From Temnothorax longispinosus (taxonomy: Eukaryota > Arthropoda > Insecta > Hymenoptera > Formicidae), in NCBI RefSeq assembly GCF_030848805.1, contig NC_092358.1:26951720-27015719 (forward strand): a stretch of 64,000 nucleotides of DNA, given 5' to 3'. The translations under genes and the position numbers were made by a program. Positions 36,642 to 47,100 of the stretch are shown one piece after another. Positions within the stretch are counted from its first letter, which is position 1. Each line of letters begins with the position of its first letter. The notes beneath the pieces were generated by a model that had not been told where the DNA came from, made no database searches, and was given only the letters and a program-made list of their open reading frames with translations.

Positions 36642-38262
36642 AATGCCACCTCTGTTTCATAGAGTGTAACTATTATAGCGCGCACCCGGCCGTATATATA
36701 GTCTTCTATTATTTTCTACGACCTTTGATATATTCTCTGCTTTAACAAATTATTTCTGTTACAGATATTAAGCATTTTCACACAATGCGACTTTCCACAC
36801 AAATCGACGAAAGAAGAAAAATAGGTTTTTAACTTTCCACACAAACCAATGTTCACTCCCCACCCTCCCCCGCTTACACGTGTACTGTTTATACACACAT
36901 ATCAACAAATTACTTCTCTTAGAACTTAGAATGTTACTTTATAATACCTAGAAAGAAGTAATAAAATTGTGAAACTTCAATTTGCCTATTTATTCTAAAC
37001 CAACGCCGTCCCCTCTCCCTTATTTCTTGCGTAGAATTACTCAGAAAGATCTCCCCTACAACATGTTTAAGTGGCGATAAAATCGGTGAATATTTACAAA
37101 TGTTTTGGCTTGAATTGCGTTTGCTGGAGAAGTTGGCAGGCGGCTGGTGCAGCCTTTCGTAAAGGATTCGACGGTCCGGCGGAACAGGCACTCGTACGAA
37201 TTTTACTCAATTTAGTTGTCAAAAAGGCGTTTAATTTCAATCGTCAGTTTTGAACTCGAGTTTCGTTACAATCGTCTGAGGGCCCGACGAGATAACAGCG
37301 AATGTACCGAGATAATTGCGCACGATCGTCTCGAACGAACGTTGGAGGACGAATCTACGCACGAGACAAGTCGAGACAATTGTTCGACGTTGCTCCAGTC
37401 GTTCGGAGTGCCACCAGTGCTTCACCCCCGCATAGAATAATGTTACGAGTATCAGGTAAGAAAACTATATTCAGGAAGTAAACGTGAATAGCGTCATTGG
37501 AAGAAAGAGTTTAAATTTTCAAAAATTTCTAGATACTGTGTCTCAGAGTTTACTAATTTCTTAACCAGCCTGTTCCGTCGATTCCAACGATTTGGTTAAC
37601 ATTTAATGAGGCGTTATTAGAAATAGTTTATTTAATTAGGAATAATTAACAAATTGTTTGCATTTTATTGGACTGTAAAGTAGACGGAGTAAGCTTCAAG
37701 ATTATGGTTTGAACAAAAATGGAAACGTTATGGATATTGTCGCTAATGTTATCTACTCATTGTCAGATATAATCCGCGATAGCAAAACCGAAAACGCTCT
37801 GGACGCTGATGTCAATCAACTAACCCGGCGTGATATAGAAGCAAAGAAGTTGTAAATCGTATTAATGAAAAAAGAAAATGAGTAGTAAATAACGTCTGAC
37901 GGTTCGAGAGTCCGGTGATCTTCTTTAGAAAGAGAACAGAAAAAAAGGAAATATAATAAAGACTCATTACTATTATATACTTACTACTTATTGAATTATA
38001 AGGTCTGTAGGTCTTGTAGAAGGTTTAATTTGACTGGATTCTGAGATGATTCCGGGACTTCGTGGCTTCGCAGAAGATTGAGGCTCTCAATTACTTACTG
38101 GCTCTTTGTGGTTTTTAGTGTAAACGACGTGCACAAAATTTAAGTTCAAATTAGATTCGGAATTAAAGTTGAACCGACTGATTCACGGTCAGAAACGCGA
38201 CGTACGCAATTGAAGTGAAAATAAAAGAAAACTTCCGCAATGTTACAGTTTATATATCTGTG
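36642..38262. other. Unassigned region
   Basis: No recognisable gene. 37008-37088 is the inverted copy of the nrf-6-like upstream block. 37100-37460 is richer in G+C than its surroundings and ends with a good donor (CAG then GTAAGA at 37456), which would fit a 5' non-coding exon on the plus strand, but no continuation was found. Confidence 0.4.
37008..37088 (-). repeat. 80-bp inverted repeat, second copy
   Basis: Reverse complement of 33060-33140, including TGCGTAGAATTACTCAGAAA. About 3.9 kb of mobile-element sequence separates the two. Confidence 0.8.
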
Positions 38263-38400
38263 TCACTATCAGGTTATATACATTATCCCCACACATATCA
38301 CTTGCCACTCCTTCACGAATATAATACGATATCACTATCAGGTTATATACATTATCCCCACACATATCACTTGCCACTCCTTCACGAATATAATACGATA
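38263..38400. repeat. 69-bp tandem duplication
   Basis: Two identical units, 38263-38331 and 38332-38400, starting TCACTATCAGGTTATATACA. The length is a multiple of three, so an open frame runs across, but nothing suggests a gene. Confidence 0.9.
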
Positions 38401-38604
38401 GTGGAAATAAGTGATATATCTGTACTTATTTCACTTTGGATAAAAAAGGTCTACTTACGCAAATCCATAATGTATCAGTAATTGTTATTTACACATGTCC
38501 GTACAGTTTGATCAGTGTAAACTCGGTGATTTTCGAGATCGCTCAGCTCAGGAACGATAAAATATTATATTAAGGTAGTTAGTCCGTAAATCGCAATTTA
38601 TAAG

Positions 38605-39113
38605 TGTTGCGGAATGCTATTATTTATCCTCGCATCGATAAACTCACAAGTAATATTAATAATCTTGTAAATAATGTAAATGAATAAATATTCTATTATT
38701 TCGAAATCTAGCGATGTGAGAGTATTCACGTGTGCTTCTCCGACACTTCCCCCACGCAGCCTTCCCTCGGTATCTCATATACATTTGTTTTGTACACGCG
38801 TGTTAGAACCAATTAGGTCATTAGAATCCATAAACATGCCCAAATAAGGTAGAGATTTGGTCTGTTGACTTACTAACACAGGTAAATCGATGTATGTGTG
38901 TGAGGTCATACCGATGGATGTAATATGTAATATATGTAACGTTACAGTCAGTCTGCCAATAGCGAGCGCTCAGTAAACTTCTGTCTTTAGTCAATACGAA
39001 ATAAAGATTCTAAAACTATGTCGATCGGTCACGTCTTGTTCGTGTGTCTGTCGACCCTCCGTTGACTGTGTCCAGCCTAATTACCACGATTACAATACGA
39101 GCATTCTTCAACA
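38605..39113 (+). mobile_element. Solo LTR, BEL/Pao-like
   Basis: A 509-base sequence beginning TGTTGCGGAATGCT and ending AGCATTCTTCAACA, i.e. TGTTG...CAACA termini within a longer imperfect inverted repeat. It is flanked by the 5-base duplication ATAAG (38600-38604 and 39114-39118). AATAAA lies near 39000, in the 3' part. There is no internal domain and no second LTR, so this is a recombination product of a former retrotransposon. The BEL/Pao label rests on the termini and duplication length. Confidence 0.75.
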
Positions 39114-39118
39114 ATAAG

Positions 39119-40070
39119 AAAAATTTGAAAACTTTACTATATGTTAATAAATATGGTATCTACACGTCTGTACAAATTAGAAGTAATTAAACGCGTCCCG
39201 AACGCAAGATAATGGCTATCAAAAATTGCATTTTTGCCATGTATTGCATACACAAAGCATACGGAAATCTCATATTCTGAATTTTAATAATTAGAACGAA
39301 TCTTAAGAAAATGATGAAAAACGGATATATAGTAGAAGGAATACTTGTATATACTTTGGAATACTAGTAAAAAAAAAACCAAAATTATTGACCGTTTAGA
39401 TTTAGAAATATAATAATAAATAGACCTCGATTTTCATGATTATTTGACGTAAAGAAGAAGAGAAAAATAATAGAATATAGTCTTCTGTTCTGTGTGTGAG
39501 GGACAGAACTATCCAAAAGTTTTCAGCCTGTAACCGTAAATAGTCGGATGTTTTCATTTTCACGTCGATTTAGAATACAAAATTTCGGATTGTATTGTCA
39601 CGGTCTAACTACTTTAAGCGTAATTTTACCGTACAAATTTATCGTAAAATTACGCAACATAATATTCAATTTGCATTCTGTTGTGCCGCTTCGGGCACTG
39701 TAAATTATTTTATTCGCGAAAGGAGGTTCAGGAATGAAATTACAACACCTTCCTATTTCTTCATATTATTGTTGAATTGTACGATCGGATTTGTTCCACT
39801 CGCGCAACTCATTGTTTTGCTGACTTGTTTATCGTCTTTCTTCACTTTCGCGGTCACATTCACGGCTGCGTTTCTCAATTTATTATTATTACATACATAA
39901 TACAATTTTTCTTATTTATTAATGCGGGCCGCAACATCCACGCAACATTCAAATCCACGACTTGACCGAAAAAAGTGATCTACTTGGCATGGAATGAGCC
40001 CTAAGGCAAACTTATTGACCACTGTAACTCGTCAAGAAGCAAAAATATCGTTTGCAATAAACACAATCAT
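39119..40070. other. Unassigned region
   Basis: No feature recognised. A 101-codon frame at 39595-39900 is hydrophobic at its end but has no family resemblance, no splice context and a start without support. Confidence 0.4.
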
Positions 40071-40766
40071 TAGTGGAGACAAATTAGGTTTTTATCTCGG
40101 AACCGGTTAAAACTACTCGGATTTGAACGTTTTTTTTTTTAATGTAGATAATTAAAAACACTACAATGTTTATGGGTTAAAAATTGACTCTAATTGTTTT
40201 TGGTCTTAAAATATTCTATGGACCGTGCCCTATCAGAATATGCAACTTACAATTTTGTTGCTCGCCCCTAACTGCAAGTAAACAAATTATTTATCTCCGC
40301 GTCGACCGTTACCTACGACTTCGATAATTAGAAGCGAGCAATAAAATCGTAAGTTGCATATTCTGATAGGGCTCGGTCCATAGAATATTTAAATAACAAA
40401 AAGACTCGAGCAACAAATTCTTTTAATTAGTTTTTAGCCATCGAAGTCGTAGATAACGGTCGACGCGGAGATAACTAATTTGTTTATTTGCAGTTAGGAG
40501 CGAGCAACAAAATCATACGTTGCATATTCTGGTAGGGCGCGGTTCGTAGAATATTTTAAGACCAAAGAGAGCCGAGCAACAAATTCTTTAATTTATTAAA
40601 TAATTATTAAATAAAAATTTATTAAATAAACAATTAGCGTCAATTTTTAACCCATAAACATTGTAGTGTTTTTAATTACCTACATTTAAAAAAAAAACGT
40701 TCAAATCCGAGTAGTTTTAACCGGTTCCGAGATAACGCACTTTTTTGGTCTAATTTGCCTCTACTA
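40071..40766. mobile_element. Foldback-type element
   Basis: About 696 bases built of nested inverted repeats. Outer arms (TAGTGGAGACAAATTAG at 40071 and the complement ending CTACTA at 40766) include the strong pair ACCGGTTAAAACTACTCGG and complement. Inner arms, near 40219-40325 and 40432-40562, contain ACGACTTCGA/TCGAAGTCGT and TGCATATTCTG on both strands. A third partial unit lies at 40328-40390. CAT on both sides may be a target duplication. No protein is encoded. Confidence 0.75.
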
Positions 40767-41517
40767 CATTGTGTGTAAATACATCCGTCCAAAAACAGGG
40801 GAACGATATTTATCATCACTGATACTGATAGACGGTTACGAAAATATGCGATAAAAAATATGGGATCTTATTAATAGAATTAAAGATTATCTTGATCTGA
40901 CCTTGGCAACATTACAAACTGATAAGACCAGTAAATAGACCTTTTTAAACTCTACAACTTTTGTGTGTCTAAAATATTTCTTTTATAAAACTTATTACAT
41001 ATTTTGCTGTCCCGAAACTTTTTATATCTGTATATATATTCTGTACATTTTTCATGCCGTAATAAAAACCTTTTTCTGCCTAAAAATGTCTTTTTACCTA
41101 ATAATGTTTTATAAAAATAATAATTTAAAATTGATGTAATTTAACAACATGGAAAATAAGCGGGAGTATGTAAACATTTAATGCAAATGTTAACTTTCTG
41201 AATATGTATGTTGAGATGAAATGTTTTGCAGCAGTCTATACTGGTCTATAGCATAGTTCTCTACGTATGCAAAATGGTACATGATAAACAAACTACGTTC
41301 TTAGAATTTTTATAAATCTCTTCAAATAATATAAATTAAATGCTATATATTATATTCGCCGATTAAGCTGAATTGAAGACAAAGTACTTAATGACATAGG
41401 TATTTGTAAAAAATAATTTAGAGCGTGAAATGAGATTTGTTTTTAATATAAATAAAATAATAAAATATAATAACGTAAAAAGTTAAAACATTTCTGCAGA
41501 ATCATCTTACAATGGCC

Positions 41518-41566
<49 letters not shown>

Positions 41567-42378
41567 CAAAAGTGATTGCAAAAGTGTTTTTTAAAGATAA
41601 AAGCGGAGAATTATCAATAGCAATATTTCGACCTGCCATAAGTGAATAGTTAATTAACTATAGCAATTAGTAGATTTTTAGCTAAAGAGTTTATTGAATT
41701 ATATTAATGTATAATTATTAGCAATTATTTGCACAATAGTTTGCTCTGGGACTACATGCAGTGTCTATAAAATTATTCCACAATAAGACACAACAAAATA
41801 ATTTTGATCTAAAAATAAGTATGAAAAGCGTGTTATGTTAATCAATTATTTGTCAAACATCAGTACTACAATTAGTAAAATTTGCATATAAGCAATAACA
41901 TGTTTTGCTTATTACAATAATATAGTATCTCTAGCATCGCACCGGAAAATATATAGAATAATGCCCATCAGACGCAGCACCATGTCCAAAGTCTAAAAGA
42001 CGTCTTATGTCCCGCTTTTGGACAAGTGTGCTGTGTGGGTATGTATGAATGAGTGAATATGCAAGTACAAATTCGAGCGAGAATACATATTTCATAAACT
42101 AGTGCATACAGTGCAAACAGTAACGTAATTATTACTTTTTACAAGAAATAAATTAGTATAATTGCGGAAATAATAATCGCAATAACATCGTAATTACGAA
42201 GAAGTATCGTGAATAACTACATTTAAGCAAACATGTTTGCGAGTCTGCAATAAAGAATAATTAACATTCCTTTCAGTCGTATCTAGCGTTAATAAACTAT
42301 TTTCCGGATGGATTAATAATATTTGTAGACCAATGGAAATTGTGATATGTTTTTCATTCGGCTTACATTTCAACTAGG
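40767..42378. other. AT-rich spacer with (TA)n
   Basis: No gene seen. It contains the uninterrupted TA run at 41520-41563. The remainder is AT-rich without recognisable repeats. Confidence 0.5.
41520..41563. repeat. (TA)n microsatellite
   Basis: About 44 bases of uninterrupted TA. Confidence 0.95.
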
Positions 42379-42736
42379 AAATGCTAATTTTGAAGCAAAT
42401 ATATAATACCTAGTGCCTGTTGATTTCACTGCAAATGCTTTAATTGTCGGTGCGTGAGATGTCTTTAATCAATGAATGAATGATCAGAGATATCATCCAT
42501 CAATATATACCATCGTACGCACATGCTAACATTTAAAAATAATTTGTTTTACATAATTATAAATATTTATTAATTAAATAAAGAGTGTTAACAAAATATA
42601 ATTTAAAGACAGTGGGCCTATTCTATAACTTTTAACGACAGTTTCGTTATCGTTATATTGTCGTTGCGCAACGCAAATATAACAATAACGAAACTGTCGT
42701 TAAATTATTTAATTACCTACAGATAATGCAACTGGA
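42379..42736. repeat. About 350-bp direct repeat (copy 2)
   Basis: Matches 18314-18667 in the same orientation, including the MITE (here 42614-42705). Its right end meets different sequence from copy 1. Confidence 0.85.
42614..42705. mobile_element. MITE, AACGACAGTTTCGTT family
   Basis: Left arm CTATTCTATAACTTTTAACG, then GACAGTTTCGTTATCG; right arm TAACGAAACTGTCGTTAA. Same family as 18539-18632 and 20409-20536. Confidence 0.7.
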
Positions 42737-42875
42737 CGTAATACTAGATTTTTTTCTACGTGATTTTTTTTATTATGGAAAATTGCTTCGAAAAGATTTG
42801 AAAAAATTCTCAAAAATCCTGTGTTGTATATAAAAATCAAGAAACAGCTTACAGTGGACTGACGTCTGCTTCTAT

Positions 42876-43235
42876 TTTTTTTCTCGAGATAGAAAATCGA
42901 ATGGCGATTTGAGATTGCCATTCGCGGAGCTCGCACGATTCTCTCTGTAGATCAGATAAAGATAAACGCACAACACTATAATATTACGCATTTCCGAGTA
43001 AACACAGTAGTATTGCATCGGATGCAATAAGGCTTCCAATATAATGGTTTTCTTCTGCTGGTGCTTGATGTCTTTCACCGTCGCCAAATTCTCCGTCAAT
43101 CTTGAAGAGACGTTCAGTGGCAAGTTTGTTATCTTCTGGATAGTCGAAAGTTTCTGCATCATTAGTATTCTTTTTATGGTATTGTTGTTGCCTGAAACGA
43201 TGAAAGGCAAGAATCTCCATACGACTCTAACATGA
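42876..43235 (+). pseudogene. Transporter intron 5 and last-exon relic
   Basis: 42880-42975 resembles the T4 intron 5 sequence at 24416-24510 (shared AGATCAGATAAAGATAAACG). It is joined to 43027-43235, the 3' half of a transporter last exon, from the KASSITV equivalent to the LPET equivalent. PETKGK has gained an extra codon (CCTGAAACGATGAAAGGC), and the end after AAGGCAAG is lost. No upstream exons. It sits about 0.9 kb upstream of the intact Rpn1-like gene, mirroring the Rpn1 fragments that lie upstream of the transporters. Confidence 0.85.
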
Positions 43236-44100
43236 TTCTTTTATTTACATTTTATCAAGATTTTTCTAGTATTATGTATGCTGATGTAGCAAAAAGCATG
43301 AATAATTAATTTTGCAGCATAGTTTACGGATGAGAGACTAGTTGTTATATAATTGGTTTATTTACGTAAAGTTTCTAAATTAATTATATGACTGGTCTAT
43401 TATTATAAATGTCTGATGTCTGTCTGTCTGTCTGACCGTGAACTACTGAAGTTAATTCGCTATTAATTTTCTATTTGACTGATACATGTAGGCATCTCGA
43501 ATTATATGATGCGCAGCGCGGACTTAAAAGCTAGTATTGTAATATTATCATTAATATTATTTTAATAAGTAATACTATTTTTAAGCGAGCGATGAATTTT
43601 TTCATTTTTAACTTAAAGAGAGGTATTACAAATTATTAATTTAATATTGTCCCAATATATTAACATATTAGAATATGAAACATTTTAATATTTTATAAGA
43701 AATCATTTTCTCTATTTTTTCTGATATTGCTTTCAAATTCTAATGTGCCAAACAAAATTATAATAAGAAATCATAATTATATTAAAGAGTGATTCTTCTA
43801 ACAAATAAGCGCTGGCTGCACATGATGAATGAATGAGACTTTTATAGATAATTTATAACGTACATATATGTATAAAATACAGCAGAAACGCGGCTATAAA
43901 TCCAAGCCTTAATAAATAATCGTCACCACATATGTCGGTCTCCGAAAAATAACGAAACAAAAGTCGTGCGTTGTGTATGACGGGTAGAAAAATTTATTTG
44001 ACAACGTATTAATTAATTATTCTCTTTCAATCGTCCGAATCAGCGTTGTTGAATCGTAATAAAACATTTACTTAACGTAACGAGAATACTTTTAAAAACG
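43236..44100. repeat. Second copy of transporter 3' flank; Rpn1-like 5' region
   Basis: 43240-43390 and 43540-43882 match 27380-27880 in direct orientation, with 43390-43540 specific to this copy. From 43883 to the ATG at 44101 the sequence is unique and likely holds the promoter and 5' UTR of the Rpn1-like gene. No TATA box is evident. Confidence 0.65.
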
Positions 44101-47100
44101 ATGAGTAAACGCAATCAAGATAAGGAAAGCGATATGGTATACGCGTAACATTAGCTACAAATTACAAAATATAATAAAACGTCAAGAAAATATTATTTGT
44201 GAATTGATTTAAATGTCAATTTGTATTAAAAATTTAATATTTTGTATTAATATCATTCTATTTCTTACGCAGAACGAAGAAGATAAGAGATTGCAGGAGG
44301 AATTGCAACAAGCGGTCGATGTATTGAAGGTAAATATATTTCGACAATTTACAATTTTTATATGTTACTTATAAAACAAAGAAGAAAACGAATTGTTAAA
44401 GAATGGATCTAAAATTTATCTGACTCTTATTTTTGGTAATTAAAAAAAATTGCTATCTTCCTTAAAAGGAAACTGGAATGTACTGTAATATTATTATCAG
44501 GGTAAGGATGAGACAGCTATGTTGTTGTCATTGAATCACCTGAGAATGCTGATACGTACGTCCACGACTTCGATGACTTCCGTTCCGAAGCCTCTCAAAT
44601 ACTTGAGAAATTTTTATTCGAGTTTGAGGAGCGCGTACGGAGGGCTCAAGCGGGAAGAGGCGAAGATACGCTTTGCGGAAATTCTGAGTGTACTCGCTCT
44701 CGCTGGAGCTGCTCCAGGATCCAGGGACTGTCTGGATTTCTGCATCAAAGGGGCCGTGGATAAGCCTGGGGAATGGGGCCATGAATACGTGCGGCAACTC
44801 GAGGCAGAAATTGTCGACGAATGGACGAACGTGCCGATCAAGGAGGAGCGTGAGGTCAGGTAAGTATATTTTGAAATATTTTTAAATATTATTAACGACT
44901 ATATAAATGTTTTATGATGTCATGGTAATCTGTGATAAGAATTTAAATAACATTTTAATTAACATTTCACATATTCCTCATGCTTAGCCTTATATTTACA
45001 CTGAGATCGAGAGATAATGAGAACAATATAAAATAACAGCGCATCTCTCGTACTAGAAAGCGTCTTACACCGTTGATCAAGAGTATCATCGCGTTCGACA
45101 TGAGACATAATGCGGAAATACAAGCGTGCGATCTGTGTTTGGAGATCGACGAGCTAAATTTCCTCGCGGAATATCTAGAGCCTACAAATTTTGCGCGAGT
45201 GTGCCATTATTTAATTAACTGCGCAGCCTACAGGTAATGCGGTTAGATAATATTACTATTAAAACCAAACTTGTCTTACTTTTTTAAATAATATCTACCA
45301 AATCTAATAATTCTTAGAGATAAATTATCCTGCATAGATTAAAATATACATCTATTCAAAATATAATCTTTTTAAACTTTGTGATTTAATGTCTGCAATA
45401 TAATTTTCTTAATAAAACACGATTAAAGGAATTTTATACTATTCAATAAGCAACGTAATCCACTTTCTGACTTGTATTTGCATCGCTGATTTCCTTGTTA
45501 AATTATTCCTCTACATGTATTCTTTAGCGAGGATACGGAGAGAAGACAAATATTAGAGTTTGCCACGGAGCAATATCTAAAGTTTAATGAGTATACAAGA
45601 GCAATTTTGGTAGCGCTGCAACTTGCAAATTCGGAACTTGTTTTCAAGTGTTTTGCAGCCTGCCCCGACTCTTTGACGAGGAATCAACTAGCCTTTATCC
45701 TCGCCCGTCTACAAGTAACTCATTCTTGCATAATATCTACATAGCATTTGGTTACGTCATAACAGGGCGAAAAATAGAACAACTCATATCGATCGGTATA
45801 CAGATCAATGTTAAGAATGATATGTAAATGTATAATATAAACAGTAATAAATAATTCAACTTCCATAATTAGTTTCCGCAAACGATAACTTAATCAAAGC
45901 AGACGATAATGATATAATTTACATTTACGTCTTTCTATTTTTCCCTCTTAATGCAACAGTGACAACAGTGACTGCATCTTTTATTGCTCTTTCCAAAAAT
46001 TTAATGTTATAAGTCGAAATAAAAAAAAAAGAAGAAATTCGCATAATTATAAAATCAACTTTCTAATTTCGTTGATTAGACAAAATTCGTGCAACTTTAC
46101 AAAATAGATTCATACTAAAATATTATTATCCTGTTTTCTAAATAGGATCAACCTCTGAGGACAGAATATCATGGGAATGACGCTAAGGATGTCGAGATGA
46201 TCCTTAGCAATGGCCACGTGAACACCCACTTCCAAATTCTTGCCAGAGAGCTTGACATACTCGAGCCAAAGCTCCCGGAGGATATCTACAAGAGCTGGTT
46301 GGTGAGCGGGTTTAGACAAATGGAGCACGATTCGGCTAGGGCGAATTTAGCGGCAAGCTTTGTTTCCGGTTTTGTGCACGCGGGTTTTGGCCAGGACAAG
46401 CTGATGGCGAACACATCCGATTGTTGGGTGTATAAAAACAAGGTTTAATTCTTTTTTTAAATAATCTGCAAAGAATATCTTAATTAGCGCTGATTAACTT
46501 CTAAAAATTATAATACTTAGATATATATAATTATATATACGTAATTTTATAATATTTTAATAAAAATATGTGGTCTTTCTTTTTCAGGAACACGGAATGT
46601 TATCGGCTACCGCGTCTCTGGGCCTGATACACATGTGGGATGTCGACGGTGGATTAATTCCTATTGACAAGTAAGTTTAAATTCCAAGCAGGAAAATAGT
46701 ATCGTGAATAAGTATTAATTTTTTTAATATTACTTTGAAAAGAAAAAGACGTAATAAGACAATGATGAATCATTGATAGGAGGAAAACCTGTGATTATAA
46801 TTTATTTTGCTTATTGACGGTTCTGTTCTTCGCGTAGATATCTTTACACGAACGAAGACTACGTGAAATCCGGTGCTTTGCTAGCGATCGGACTAGTAAA
46901 TTGTGGAATTCGTAATGAATGTGATCCAGCTTTGGCGCTTCTCAGCGAGTACGTAAAGTCGAACAGCCAGATCCTTCGCATTGGAGCTATTATGGGATTG
47001 GGTCTGGCTTACGCTGGCTCTAGAAGAAAAGATGTCACCGAACTTCTTTCTGGAGCTTTAACCGATGAGCAAGGCAAGTAACATAATATTATAGTCGATG

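Noticed and set aside
38215..38481. 88-codon frame over the 69-bp duplication
   Set aside because: Openness follows from two identical in-frame units; no start context or homology.
39595..39900. 101-codon frame with a hydrophobic end
   Set aside because: No recognised family, no splice sites, isolated in repeat-rich DNA.
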